From Bacteroidaceae bacterium (lineage in GTDB: Bacteria; Bacteroidota; Bacteroidia; Bacteroidales; Bacteroidaceae), in contig JAFZWK010000058.1 of the NCBI GenBank assembly GCA_017617335.1, positions 48,277-112,276 of the forward strand: a stretch of DNA of 64,000 nucleotides. Direction: 5' to 3'. Of this stretch, positions 28,427 through 37,614 are shown piece after piece. The notes under the pieces are model-generated. The model made no database searches, was not told where the DNA came from, and saw only the letters and a list, made by a program, of their open reading frames with translations. Every line of letters starts with the position of its first letter. The stretch's first letter is position 1. The position numbers and the translations under genes were made by a program.

Positions 28427-29187
28427 ATTTCCATCTCCAATCCATCATAAGCCAAATGGATTCCCTCTGGCAACAAAGCATCCTCCACAGCATGTAAACC
28501 AACGTGGTGAGACATGTGAATTAGATATGTTGGAACATTCAATCCTACCCTACGACTGAATTCTATAGCCTGCTTGATTGTTTGATGAGTGGGATGAGGC
28601 TCATGTCGCAAGGCATTCACTATCAAGAGTTTGATTCCCTGAAGGAGTTCCACGTCTTCATCCTCCATTTCAGTCATATCGGATATATAAGCCATATCAT
28701 CAATGCGGAAACCCAAGATGGGTAATTTGCCATGAATTACGCGCAAAGAAGTCACCTTAACATCACCCACCATAACGACCTCATGAGGCTCCATTTCCTC
28801 CAGTCTCAGATGAGGTACTCCAGGATACTTATGCTCCACCAAACAATAAGGCAAACGCTGGCGTAAATGAGTGGCTGCATAAGGATCTGCATAGACAGGC
28901 AGATTCTGCATGTAACTGAAAGGGCGCAAATCATCCAGTCCGCCCACATGATCATAATGTTCGTGAGTAATGAAAACGGCATCCAGCACCTTATCAAATC
29001 CTATCCGCAACATCTGTTCACGAAAATCAGGGCCACAATCCAGCAGAATATTTGTGTCATCCTTCTCTATCAGAACAGAACATCGAAGTCGTTTGTCACG
29101 TGGGTCATTGCTCATGCACACCGCACAATGACATCCTATTTGAGGTACACCGCAACTAGTACCCGTTCCTAATATAGTAACCTTCAT
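28423..29187 (-). CDS. MBL-fold metal-dependent hydrolase (PhnP-like)
   Basis: 254 residues. It starts MKVTILGTGTSCGVPQIGC with the Cys-rich GCHCAVC motif seen in PhnP-like proteins. The metal-binding THEHYDHVGGLDDLRPF, ISDMTEMEDED and late HMSHHVG follow. PhnP itself is a cyclic phosphodiesterase; the substrate here is unknown. Transcribed alone, with its stop overlapping the MFS stop by 4 bp. Confidence 0.87.
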   Translation of the reverse strand: MKVTILGTGTSCGVPQIGCHCAVCMSNDPRDKRLRCSVLIEKDDTNILLDCGPDFREQMLRIGFDKVLDAVFITHEHYDHVGGLDDLRPFSYMQNLPVYADPYAATHLRQRLPYCLVEHKYPGVPHLRLEEMEPHEVVMVGDVKVTSLRVIHGKLPILGFRIDDMAYISDMTEMEDEDVELLQGIKLLIVNALRHEPHPTHQTIKQAIEFSRRVGLNVPTYLIHMSHHVGLHAVEDALLPEGIHLAYDGLEMEI

Positions 29188-29329
29188 CTCACAATAAATT
29201 CATGCCAATCTCTCTAAATTCCAACTGATTCGGAATCATTCAGCATCAATCCTCATGCAAAAATAACAAAAAAGCAAGATATAAAGTCTATTTAACGGTA
29301 ATGGAACTCAAAATATGAGTATTTTTCTT

Positions 29330-29337
29330 TAATTTTG
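29330..29337 (+). promoter_or_regulatory. -7 promoter element of the sugar-kinase gene
   Basis: TAATTTTG lies 34 bp before ATG 29372 and fits TAnnTTTG. No -33 box at the expected spacing. The 183-bp intergenic region has no other visible feature. Confidence 0.5.
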
Positions 29338-29371
29338 TGGCACAAAAACAACTTCTAATACACATTTAAAT

Positions 29372-30541
29372 ATGTTATGTCAAGATAAATTTTTGGAAAT
29401 ATACAAGAAAGCTCCTGAACATCTGGCTTTCTGCCCTTACAGAATCTGTCCGCTGGGTGCTCATTCTGATCACAACCTAGGTAAAATCACAGGTTTTGCA
29501 ATTGATAAAGGTATTCACATCGCTTACCGCCCCAAGCAAAACGGTATTGTGGAACTCTGTTCCCTCCAATTCGAGAAGCGTGCCCAATGGCATATCAATG
29601 AGGTGCCTCGAACCAAAGAAGGCGACTGGGCAGATTACTTGCGCGGTGCGACCCTGAAGCTGACTGAAAAATATCGAATAGTCAAAGGTATCAGCGGAGT
29701 GATTGAGGGAAGTCTCCCCATCGGTGGCCTCTCCTCGTCTGCTGCAGTTGTTTTGGCTTTCCTGAAAGCCCTCTGTGATGTGAATGAAATAAGCCCCACT
29801 CCCCAAGAACTCATCATGATGTCCGTCAGGGCAGAAAATGAATATGTGGGTGTCAATAGTGGAAAACTCGACCAAAGTTGTGAAATGTATGCCAGAAAGA
29901 ACCACATGCTCTTCCTGGACACTAAAGACGACACCTACGAACTGATTCCTGCTAGCCCTTCAATGAAGCCTTACAAGATAGCCATTTTCTTCAGCGGAGT
30001 GGAGCGTACCCTGGCTGGCAGTAAGTTCAACATGCGTGTGGATGAGCTGCGAAGCGCTGCCTATGCCCTCGCTGCCTATGCAGGCATGGATTACGGCAAA
30101 TTCCAGGAAACAAACATGCGCGATATTCCTCGCGAAGTATATGACAAGTACAAAGACTTGTTACCAGAAAACTGGCATAAGCGGGCTGAGCATTGGATGA
30201 GCGAATTCGATCGTGTTCAGAAGGGTGCTGAGGCCTGGCGCAATGGTGACATTGAGGAATACGGCCGTCTGAGCTTTAAGAGCGGATGGTCAAGCATATA
30301 CAACTGGGAGACTGGTTCGCCAGAGTTGAAGACTCTATACGACATCATGACCCACACAGAAGGTATCTATGGAGGCCGCTTCAGCGGAGCAGGTTTCAAG
30401 GGTTGCTGCATGGCTCTCATTGATCCTGCCTTTCAGGAAAGCATCGTACGGAACGTTACAGAGGAATACCTCAAAGCCTTCCCAGGCTTGAAGGGTAAGT
30501 ACATGGTGCATATCTGCGACAGCGCTGACGGACTTGTTTAA
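29372..30541 (+). CDS. Galactokinase-family (GHMP) sugar kinase
   Basis: 389 residues. PYRICPLGAHSDH replaces the galactokinase signature (normally with GEHTDY). The ATP loop is GSLPIGGLSSSAAV, and motif 3 is GGRFSGAGFKGCCMAL. Homology supports a sugar-1-kinase, but the altered signature leaves the sugar open (galactose, galacturonate, glucuronate and others are possible). The next gene, 32 bp away, encodes a nucleotidyltransferase, so kinase and transferase may form a sugar to NDP-sugar salvage route. Confidence 0.82.
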   Translation: MLCQDKFLEIYKKAPEHLAFCPYRICPLGAHSDHNLGKITGFAIDKGIHIAYRPKQNGIVELCSLQFEKRAQWHINEVPRTKEGDWADYLRGATLKLTEKYRIVKGISGVIEGSLPIGGLSSSAAVVLAFLKALCDVNEISPTPQELIMMSVRAENEYVGVNSGKLDQSCEMYARKNHMLFLDTKDDTYELIPASPSMKPYKIAIFFSGVERTLAGSKFNMRVDELRSAAYALAAYAGMDYGKFQETNMRDIPREVYDKYKDLLPENWHKRAEHWMSEFDRVQKGAEAWRNGDIEEYGRLSFKSGWSSIYNWETGSPELKTLYDIMTHTEGIYGGRFSGAGFKGCCMALIDPAFQESIVRNVTEEYLKAFPGLKGKYMVHICDSADGLV

Positions 30542-30573
30542 AGATGAAGCAACCATAAACAGAGAATACATTT

Positions 30574-31314
30574 ATGAAATGTTTGATACTTGCAGCAGGA
30601 TACGCCACACGTCTCTACCCACTGACTGAGAATTTCCCCAAGCCCCTCCTCAAAGTAAAAGACAAGACTATTCTGGATTGGCTAATTGATGATATTGATG
30701 GAGCAGGTCTGGTGGACGAGTTCATCATAATTTCCAATCACCGTTTTGCCCACCACTTTACAGATTGGGCTAAAAAGAAAGAACAAAAGATCACAGTGGT
30801 GGATGATGGAACCAGTACCAACGAGACACGCTTAGGGGCCGTAAAAGATATCCAGTTTACCATCGAGACATTAGGGCTAGACGATGATATGCTCGTCATT
30901 GCTGGGGACAACGTGTTGGATTTCAGTCTGCAACGCTTTGCTCATTATGCTCTGGAAAAGAAGACCAGCTGCATCATGCGTTACTACGAACCAACCTTCG
31001 AGAAGCTCCTAAAGTGTGGAGTGGTTACCATCGATGAGAATGACCTCATCCTCCGCATGACAGAGAAGTCGCCTACGCCAGAGACACACTGGTGCTGTCC
31101 TCCTTTCTATTATTATACACGCGAGGATGCCCGTCTTGTTCAGGCTGGTATCGATGCAGGCTGCGGCACAGATGCACCAGGAAGCTACATCGCATGGCTC
31201 TGTACCCAGACTCAAGTTCACGCGATGAAAATGCCAGGACAACGTTATGATATCGGAAACTTGACGAGTTATAAAGAGGTTCATGACACGTTCCCTGGAA
31301 TCGTGATAAAATGA
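30574..31314 (+). CDS. Sugar-phosphate nucleotidyltransferase family protein
   Basis: 246 residues. The nucleotide-binding N-terminus is LILAAGYATRLYPLTENFPK, with the metal-site GDN in LVIAGDNVLDFS and PGQRYDIGNLTSY near the end. There is no C-terminal left-handed helix, so it is the short single-domain type. It probably makes an NDP-sugar from a sugar-1-phosphate produced by the upstream kinase. Choline-phosphate cytidylyltransferase-like activity is an alternative. Confidence 0.8.
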   Translation: MKCLILAAGYATRLYPLTENFPKPLLKVKDKTILDWLIDDIDGAGLVDEFIIISNHRFAHHFTDWAKKKEQKITVVDDGTSTNETRLGAVKDIQFTIETLGLDDDMLVIAGDNVLDFSLQRFAHYALEKKTSCIMRYYEPTFEKLLKCGVVTIDENDLILRMTEKSPTPETHWCCPPFYYYTREDARLVQAGIDAGCGTDAPGSYIAWLCTQTQVHAMKMPGQRYDIGNLTSYKEVHDTFPGIVIK

Positions 31315-31338
31315 AAGATTAGAAAACTATAACATGAT

Positions 31339-31731
31339 ATGAAAAAGACACTCATATTGGCGTTGCTGACAATATCAGGCAACATGCTCGCACAGCAAGA
31401 TATATACATCTATCCGTCCGACGTTTATACGCCCATTCTTCAGGCAACCAACGTACAGCGGATCGAGTTTGGCGAGACTGGAATACAGGTCGTCACCACT
31501 GCTGGCGAGACACAGACTGCAAGTTATGACTCGTTCGACTATTTCCGCTTCTATCCCACTCCCACCCCAGTAGGAGTCGAGGCAATTGCAGGAAAGACTA
31601 CAAGGCAGCGTACCATCTATAGCCTGACTGGAGTCAAACAGGAAGCAACTAACAACATGCCAGCTGGAGTCTACATTATGAGAGAAAAGGTTGACGATCA
31701 AGAAACCATAAAGAAAATCTTAAAGAAATGA
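31339..31731 (+). CDS. Small secreted protein with sorting-type tail
   Basis: 130 residues. Signal peptide about 1-18 (MLAQ). A short beta domain (IYIYPSDVYTPI, IEFGETGIQVVT, SFDYFRFYPTP) is followed by a tail with YSLTGVKQEA and AGVYIMREKV, similar to type IX C-terminal sorting sequences. The beta domain resembles the N-terminal 70 residues of the next protein. No function recognised. Its stop overlaps the first possible ATG of the downstream gene. Confidence 0.7.
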   Translation: MKKTLILALLTISGNMLAQQDIYIYPSDVYTPILQATNVQRIEFGETGIQVVTTAGETQTASYDSFDYFRFYPTPTPVGVEAIAGKTTRQRTIYSLTGVKQEATNNMPAGVYIMREKVDDQETIKKILKK

Positions 31732-34700
31732 TACACACTATGAAAAACTTATTTATATCAAAGGGAAGTCTAGTCCTTAGGGCTTTAATATTGTGTGGGA
31801 TCTTCACCACAGCTCAGGCTGACGACAATCTCTATGTGTACAAAAATGGTGTCATCATGTTCCGCGAGAAAGCTGCCAACGTGGATAGCGTCGCAATGGA
31901 GGAAGGTAAGAGCGTTGTCACCTTGTATGATACTGCCAAGAAGGTTCTTTTTACTGCCCCTCGCAATCAAGTGGACAGCATATCCTTTACTACCGATGTG
32001 CCACAAGCTGACATGTTGGATGTGCGCTTCAATGCTGACGGCACAGCAACTGACGTATCTCCCATGCAGATGAAAGTGCAGAAAATAGGGAACACGCAAA
32101 CCGTATATTACAACGAAACATACAAGCGTTATGCCGCCAATTTCGTGAATCCCTGGTCTGGTAATGCATCTGGCTACTATAAGGTTGACTGGGAAAACAA
32201 CACGAAATTTAAAAACATGTTAGCAAACGGACACACGCTGGAATGTATCATGATGGGCAATTATACTCCACCCATCCCAAACGTTGAGGCGAAATGGTTC
32301 TCCAGCCATCAAGCAGGCGGCACAGGATTTCTTATCAGCACTATTAGCGGAAGCCGACAGAACGAGATAACATTCCTGCCCAATGTGTCTACAAACGGAA
32401 GCAGCAACTGGCGCTGGGCTACCAGCGGCGTGGTTCCTCAACCTGGCGTTTACTATCATTTGGTAGGCGTATGGAACAAGGCTCTGAAGAAGGCATATAT
32501 CTACGTTAATGGAGAACTCAAGAACACCATAGAGGCTTCTGGTAACTTTGTTCTTCCCCAAAGTGGGAGCGGATGGTTTGGTATAGGTTGCGACCCAGGA
32601 GGTTCCAATGGTAATACTGCATGGAATGGCGATGTCGTCATTGCACGTATCTACGACTCTCCACTCAATGCTGAACAAGTCAGCAAGCTGTGGAATCAAG
32701 TCCGTATACTGGAAGAGAATGCTCCAAAGCCTATGGTCAGCAATGTAACCTACTCGAGCGGATATCCTGTAGCTCCTGGCACGAGCTTTGCTATCAAGGC
32801 AAATGGTTTCCAAGAGGGAGACCTGATTGTGCTGCAACAGATCAATTCGTCGAACAGCATCACCCTTCCTTTAGAGAATGTGACAAAAACAGGTGGCACC
32901 ATCACCATCCCTGAAGAACTTACCAGCAATCAATACAGCATCATCTTGAAGCGTGGCGACCAAACTCAACGCTTGGGTACCTGCATCTTCACTGTGACCA
33001 CGAGTTTGCCCCATGGTATGAAAGTCATTGCGCATCGTGGATATTGGGACAAGGCTGGTGCCGCTCAAAATAGCCGCGCTTCTCTCCAATATGCCTTCGA
33101 TGAACAATGTTATGGTTCAGAGACAGACGTCTGGATTACTCAGGACGGCCACGTAATGGCAAATCATGATGCCACCTTCAATGGTGTCAGTATCCAGAAC
33201 TCAACCTATGAGACATGCAAGAACCTCACTCTTAGTAATGGTGAAAAGATGCCAGAATTGAAAGACTTCTTGGAAATGCTTGTTAAGGAAGATTCCTGCA
33301 AACTCATCATTGAAGTCAAGACACACAGTGACGAGACTCGTGGTAAGATTTGCTGTGACAGTTGTGTTACTCAGGTTCATCGCATGGGACTACAGGATAA
33401 GGTGGAGTACATCGCATTCAGTCTCAATCTTTGCCGAGAAATTGTAAGACTAGATCCTGAGGCCCACGTTGCCTACCTGAATGGTGACAAAGACCCACAA
33501 ACCCTTTATAATTATGGTATCATGGGTCTTGATTATCAGGCGAAGCATTACCGCAACAATCCCACGTGGATTTCTACGGCAAAGGAACTGGGCATGACAA
33601 CCAACGTATGGACTATCGACAGCAAGGATGAGATGATTGAAATGTCGAATCTTAACATCGACTATATCACCACCAATGCTCCAGAGACTGCCAAAGAGGT
33701 TTATGCTTACTATCAAGCTAACTCTCATAATGAGAATGAGGGAGATGATGACGACAAGCCTATTGCCGACATGCTGGATGTCTGTTTCAATGCAGACGGT
33801 ACAGCAATTGACTTGTCTCCCATGAAAATGAAGATAGAGAAATATGGGAACGCACAAAATGTATATTACAATGAAATTTTCAAGCGCTATGCTGCCAACT
33901 TCACGACTCCTTGGTCTTCAAAACCTTCTGACTATTACAAGATTAATTTTGAGAATAACCAAGCTTTCCGTAATGCACTAGCCGACGGTCACAGCTTGGA
34001 AATTCTGGTGATGCCAGATTATGAGGGGAATCTACCAGATGTGGAAGCAAAACCTTTCTCTGCCATGCAAGCTGGTGGCACTGGTTTCTTGATATGCAAG
34101 ACGGGTAATGGAGGTGGCAAGAATTCGTTCACCTTCCTGCCGAATGTTTCTACGTCTAGTTCCAGTACATGGCGATGGGCTACCAGCAACGTATTCCCCC
34201 AATCTGGTTTCTATTACCATGTGATTGGTGTATATAATAAGGAGGAAGCCAAGTCCTACATTTATGTAAATGGAGAACTTTGCAATACTGTGGATTCTCC
34301 TGGAGATTTTCGCTTTGCCAATGCTGGATGCAATTGGTTCTGTGTGGGAGGTGATGCAAGTTCCAGTGGTGGAGAGGCAGGCTGGAGAGGGGATGTCGTC
34401 ATTGCCCGTGTCTATGATAAACCTCTCACAGAAGAAGAGGTAAAGAAATTGTGGAAACCAGTCCGCATCCTGGAAGAGAACGCCCCTAAACCCATGGTTA
34501 GCGATGTCAGTTTCACAAGCGCTTATCCTGTGGCCCCTGGCAGCAACTTTACAATCGGAGCAAAAGGCTTCCAAGAGGGTGACCAGATTGTGCTGCAGCA
34601 AGTCAACACGTCGACTAGCATCACTGTTCCCCTAGAAAATGTGACAGAGACAGGTGGTACCATCACCATTCCAAAGGAACTTACAAGCAGTCAATATACC

Positions 34701-35516
34701 ATCATCCTGGTGCGTGGTGACCAGACTCAACGATTAGGCTCATGCACTTTCGTTGTTACCACCAGCCTGCCTCCTGGCATGAAGGTCATTGCTCATCGTG
34801 GATACTGGGACAAGGCAGGCTCTGCCCAGAATAGCCGCTCGTCGCTCCAGAATGCATTCGATGCTCAATGCTATGGATCTGAGACTGACGTCTGGATAAC
34901 GTTGGATGGCCACGTGATGGTAAATCATGATGCCACATTCAACGGTGTCAGCATCCAAAACTCTGATTACAATACTTGCAAGAATCTCACTCTCAGCAAT
35001 GGCGAGAAGATGCCTGAACTGCACGAGTTCTTAGAAATGCTGGAAAAGGAGGACTCTTGCAAACTTATCATTGAGATAAAGACCCACAGCAACGAGGAAC
35101 GTGGAAAAATATGCTGTGACAGCTGCGTCACTCAAGTCCGACGCATGGGCCTGCAGGATAAGGTGGAGTATATTGCATTCAGTCTGAACCTCTGTCGTGA
35201 AATCGTAAGACTGGATCCTGAGGCTCACGTGGCTTACTTGAATGGTGATAGGGATCCTCAAACCCTGTACAACTATGGTATCATGGGACTCGACTACACG
35301 GCCAACAACTATCGAAACAATCCCACCTGGATACCTGAGGCCCAGAGACTAGGAATGACGACCAACGTATGGACAATCAATGACAGGAATGAGATGATAG
35401 AGATGTCTAACCTTGGCATTGACTACATCACTACGAACGCTCCAGAAACAGCCAAAGAGGTTTACGAATACTATCGTACCAACTATCAAGGCAAAAAGAA
35501 AGGCTCTGGCAAATAA
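31728..35516 (+). CDS. Secreted protein with two tandem LamG-like / glycerophosphodiesterase modules
   Basis: 1262 residues from ATG 31728; ATG 31740 is an equally good start and gives a cleaner signal peptide. After a short beta domain (about 30-90) the protein holds two copies of a module of about 585 residues: a LamG/concanavalin-like domain, an IPT/TIG-like domain and a GDPD barrel. Both barrels keep VIAHRGYWDKAG, GSETDVWI.DGHVM.NHDATF and IIE(V/I)KTHS, so both may be active. By family it would cleave glycerophosphodiesters outside the cytoplasm. No sorting tail at the C-terminus. Confidence 0.85.
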   Translation: MIHTMKNLFISKGSLVLRALILCGIFTTAQADDNLYVYKNGVIMFREKAANVDSVAMEEGKSVVTLYDTAKKVLFTAPRNQVDSISFTTDVPQADMLDVRFNADGTATDVSPMQMKVQKIGNTQTVYYNETYKRYAANFVNPWSGNASGYYKVDWENNTKFKNMLANGHTLECIMMGNYTPPIPNVEAKWFSSHQAGGTGFLISTISGSRQNEITFLPNVSTNGSSNWRWATSGVVPQPGVYYHLVGVWNKALKKAYIYVNGELKNTIEASGNFVLPQSGSGWFGIGCDPGGSNGNTAWNGDVVIARIYDSPLNAEQVSKLWNQVRILEENAPKPMVSNVTYSSGYPVAPGTSFAIKANGFQEGDLIVLQQINSSNSITLPLENVTKTGGTITIPEELTSNQYSIILKRGDQTQRLGTCIFTVTTSLPHGMKVIAHRGYWDKAGAAQNSRASLQYAFDEQCYGSETDVWITQDGHVMANHDATFNGVSIQNSTYETCKNLTLSNGEKMPELKDFLEMLVKEDSCKLIIEVKTHSDETRGKICCDSCVTQVHRMGLQDKVEYIAFSLNLCREIVRLDPEAHVAYLNGDKDPQTLYNYGIMGLDYQAKHYRNNPTWISTAKELGMTTNVWTIDSKDEMIEMSNLNIDYITTNAPETAKEVYAYYQANSHNENEGDDDDKPIADMLDVCFNADGTAIDLSPMKMKIEKYGNAQNVYYNEIFKRYAANFTTPWSSKPSDYYKINFENNQAFRNALADGHSLEILVMPDYEGNLPDVEAKPFSAMQAGGTGFLICKTGNGGGKNSFTFLPNVSTSSSSTWRWATSNVFPQSGFYYHVIGVYNKEEAKSYIYVNGELCNTVDSPGDFRFANAGCNWFCVGGDASSSGGEAGWRGDVVIARVYDKPLTEEEVKKLWKPVRILEENAPKPMVSDVSFTSAYPVAPGSNFTIGAKGFQEGDQIVLQQVNTSTSITVPLENVTETGGTITIPKELTSSQYTIILVRGDQTQRLGSCTFVVTTSLPPGMKVIAHRGYWDKAGSAQNSRSSLQNAFDAQCYGSETDVWITLDGHVMVNHDATFNGVSIQNSDYNTCKNLTLSNGEKMPELHEFLEMLEKEDSCKLIIEIKTHSNEERGKICCDSCVTQVRRMGLQDKVEYIAFSLNLCREIVRLDPEAHVAYLNGDRDPQTLYNYGIMGLDYTANNYRNNPTWIPEAQRLGMTTNVWTINDRNEMIEMSNLGIDYITTNAPETAKEVYEYYRTNYQGKKKGSGK

Positions 35517-35535
35517 CTGGAGAAAGACAACATGA

Positions 35536-35568
35536 GGGAAGTTCTCGCAAGAGGACTTCTCTTTTTTT
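35536..35568 (+). terminator. Terminator after the LamG/GDPD gene
   Basis: GGGAAGTTCTC (35536-35546) pairs with GAGGACTTCTC (35551-35561) across a GCAA tetraloop, with two G-U pairs, followed by seven T residues. A canonical intrinsic terminator; only 8 bp separate it from the convergent murB stop. Confidence 0.85.
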
Positions 35569-35576
35569 GTGACTCG

Positions 35577-36611
35577 CTATCCGATAAAGTTCACTTCTGG
35601 ATGAAGGTCAATCCCAAACTTCTGGAGGACGGAGTGACGGACTGCCTCACAAAGGCGAAGAATGTCTTGACCTGTGGCACCTCCCAGATTAACTAGTACT
35701 AGCGCCTGGCGATGATGAACGGCAGCAGACCCCAGAGAGCGTCCTTTCCAACCTGCCTGCTCGATAAGCCATGCAGCAGGGACTTTGACATGCGACTCGT
35801 CGACTGGATAGGAAGGAAGTGTTGGGTATTGAGAGTTGACACGTTGAAACTGTTCTGTCGACACGATGGGATTCACGAAGAAACTGCCTGCATTGCCTAA
35901 AATGTGGGGATCTGGCAATTTAGACTTACGGATACCAATGACGGTTTCACGTAGAAGTTGTGGAGTAAGCTCCTCCTCTGATATTCCCTGAGACTCGAAA
36001 ACGGCTCGCAGGCCTCCGTAATCGAGATGGGGCATAAAGTGTTGGCTGAGTCGAAACGTAACATGAGTGACTGCATACTGACCTTTCAGTTCATGCTTGA
36101 AGACACTGTTCCGATATGCATACTGGCATTCCTCGACTGGAAAAACACGCTTCTCCCCAGTAGAGAGAGAGAGACATTCCACAGAGTGGATGAAATCCTT
36201 GACCTCGGCTCCATAGGCTCCGATATTCTGCACAGCACTGGCTCCGACCTCGCCTGGGATAAAAGAAAGGTTCTCGAGACCATACCATCCACGAGAAACG
36301 CACGATGAAACGAAGTCATCCCATACGACGCCTGCTCCCACGCGAACAAGAAACTGGGAAGAGTCAACGGGTTGCAACGGCTGAATTCCCAGAATGCGTG
36401 AATGAAGGACAAGTCCAGGGAAGTCGGAGAGAAAGAGAAGATTGCTGCCCCTTCCAATATGCAGCAGTGGCAGATGGGAATAGGTACGATGATATTCGTC
36501 GAGTATCTCCACCAGAGCTTCCTTGTTGGAATACTCAGCAAAAAGAGCGGATTTGGCTTCAATGCCGAATGTGTTGTAAGACAGGAGAGACTTGTTTTGC
36601 TGAAGTATCAT
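35577..36611 (-). CDS. murB: UDP-N-acetylenolpyruvoylglucosamine reductase MurB
   Basis: 344 residues from ATG 36611. FAD-binding region HIGRGSNLLFL and ENLSFIPGEVGASAVQNIGAYGAE; the catalytic Ser is in NAGSFFVNPIV; the C-terminal Glu is in LHPEVNFIG. It reduces enolpyruvyl-UDP-GlcNAc to UDP-MurNAc. A start 51 codons upstream (36764) would lie inside the preceding lipoprotein gene, and MILQQNKSLLSYNTFGIEA matches the usual MurB N-terminus. 25 bp separate it from the upstream gene. Confidence 0.95.
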   Translation of the reverse strand: MILQQNKSLLSYNTFGIEAKSALFAEYSNKEALVEILDEYHRTYSHLPLLHIGRGSNLLFLSDFPGLVLHSRILGIQPLQPVDSSQFLVRVGAGVVWDDFVSSCVSRGWYGLENLSFIPGEVGASAVQNIGAYGAEVKDFIHSVECLSLSTGEKRVFPVEECQYAYRNSVFKHELKGQYAVTHVTFRLSQHFMPHLDYGGLRAVFESQGISEEELTPQLLRETVIGIRKSKLPDPHILGNAGSFFVNPIVSTEQFQRVNSQYPTLPSYPVDESHVKVPAAWLIEQAGWKGRSLGSAAVHHRQALVLVNLGGATGQDILRLCEAVRHSVLQKFGIDLHPEVNFIG

Positions 36612-36636
36612 GATAGCGTTTTCAGGGCTGACATGT

Positions 36637-37491
36637 TTAGTTCTCGTAGGCAGTGAGCCGCCAGCGACCACCTGTCTTGTCGAAGGTGAAAAGTTCCTGC
36701 ATGCCATTCGAGATTCCACATTTCTGGAGAACCATGTGACGAGGATTGGCGTAGGATTGACCATAACGGATGTTGGAAATCACTCCAGCAGGGACATCAG
36801 GGCAGAAAATGGACCATTGGAGAGCATCGATTGTTCCATCTATAAAGCCGAGTTCATCCTCAGGATCCATCATCTTGATTGAGAGAGGTTGCGCAATGCT
36901 TTCCGCCTGAAAGACGGAATCCTCAGAGAAATGGGCATAAAAAGTGAGGAAGTCAGAAAGCTCATCTTCTTCGAAAGAATTGTCTGCTAGATCTGCCAGC
37001 ATCCACTTCCCTTTCTCTTGAAGGAAAGTGTACGTAGTAACGTGACACAAGTCCAAATCTATGCGTTCCACATCTATCACATCGGATTGGCTGTTCTTTT
37101 CTTCTTCTATCTGAGCCGCATCGCCATACAGGACGGTGTAGTATTCCCCATCGAGAAACGAGAAGGCATCGCGCAGATTGGTACGTCGCAGAGCCACCTC
37201 GTTGCCCTCCTCATCATAGACATAAATGTCATTCGAAACACGCTCGCGCTGTAGCTGACGGCTACGGATGAAGGAAAACATGAAATCGTCGAAGTTGACA
37301 TCAAGGTGCTCAATGGAACCAACCTCATCGAGAGCATCTTCTTCCGCCTCAACCATATCGAGCGTATCCTCAGCATAAAAAAGGCTGTCTCTGGATTCCG
37401 CAGTCCCCTGAGAATCAGAACGACCTCCACAGGAGAGAAGCAAGCTAAATACCAACGACAGGGAACAGATTTCCCAAATCTTGCTGAACAT
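36637..37491 (-). CDS. Lipoprotein of unknown function
   Basis: 284 residues. A signal sequence ends LLLSCGG with the lipobox Cys near residue 21. An acidic linker (about 28-65) precedes a mixed alpha/beta domain of about 210 residues ending FDKTGGRWRLTAYEN, which resembles DUF4348-type Bacteroidota lipoproteins; that match is from memory and uncertain. It is upstream of murB on the same transcript and divergent from pheS. Confidence 0.7.
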   Translation of the reverse strand: MFSKIWEICSLSLVFSLLLSCGGRSDSQGTAESRDSLFYAEDTLDMVEAEEDALDEVGSIEHLDVNFDDFMFSFIRSRQLQRERVSNDIYVYDEEGNEVALRRTNLRDAFSFLDGEYYTVLYGDAAQIEEEKNSQSDVIDVERIDLDLCHVTTYTFLQEKGKWMLADLADNSFEEDELSDFLTFYAHFSEDSVFQAESIAQPLSIKMMDPEDELGFIDGTIDALQWSIFCPDVPAGVISNIRYGQSYANPRHMVLQKCGISNGMQELFTFDKTGGRWRLTAYEN

Positions 37492-37518
37492 ACCAACTAC
37501 GACTTACAAAAAATCATG

Positions 37519-37526
37519 CAAAAGTA
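37519..37526 (-). promoter_or_regulatory. -7 promoter element of the lipoprotein-murB operon
   Basis: On the minus strand TACTTTTG fits TAnnTTTG, 27 bp from the start codon. It is divergent from the pheS promoter. Confidence 0.4.
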
Positions 37527-37569
37527 CGCTTTTAATTCCATATACACTCATTTTTTCACAAGAAATTGC

Positions 37570-37577
37570 TACCTTTG
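37570..37577 (+). promoter_or_regulatory. -7 promoter element of pheS
   Basis: TACCTTTG lies 37 bp before ATG 37615. It supports this start over a longer in-frame start at 37306 that would run through the opposing lipoprotein gene. Confidence 0.6.
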
Positions 37578-37614
37578 CAGTGAAATTTCAAACAAGAGCA
37601 AAAACTACATCGAA

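Noticed and set aside
30909-30940. Exact core at 30909 with an 8/10 match 22 bp later, inside the nucleotidyltransferase gene
   Set aside because: Lies in a conserved coding region (GDNVLDFSLQRF); most likely chance, but worth including in a genome-wide count.
34604-34613. CAACACGTCG inside the GDPD gene
   Set aside because: Isolated, and the duplicate module has a related but different sequence there, so it follows from coding drift.
35793-35868. Weak core-like matches in register inside murB (35793, 35837, 35859)
   Set aside because: They encode normal MurB sequence; cores are too degenerate.
36612-36764. Longer N-terminus for murB
   Set aside because: Lies in the upstream lipoprotein gene and is not MurB-like.
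37306-37614. Longer N-terminus for pheS
   Set aside because: Runs through the opposing lipoprotein gene and the TACCTTTG promoter; PheS begins normally at 37615.
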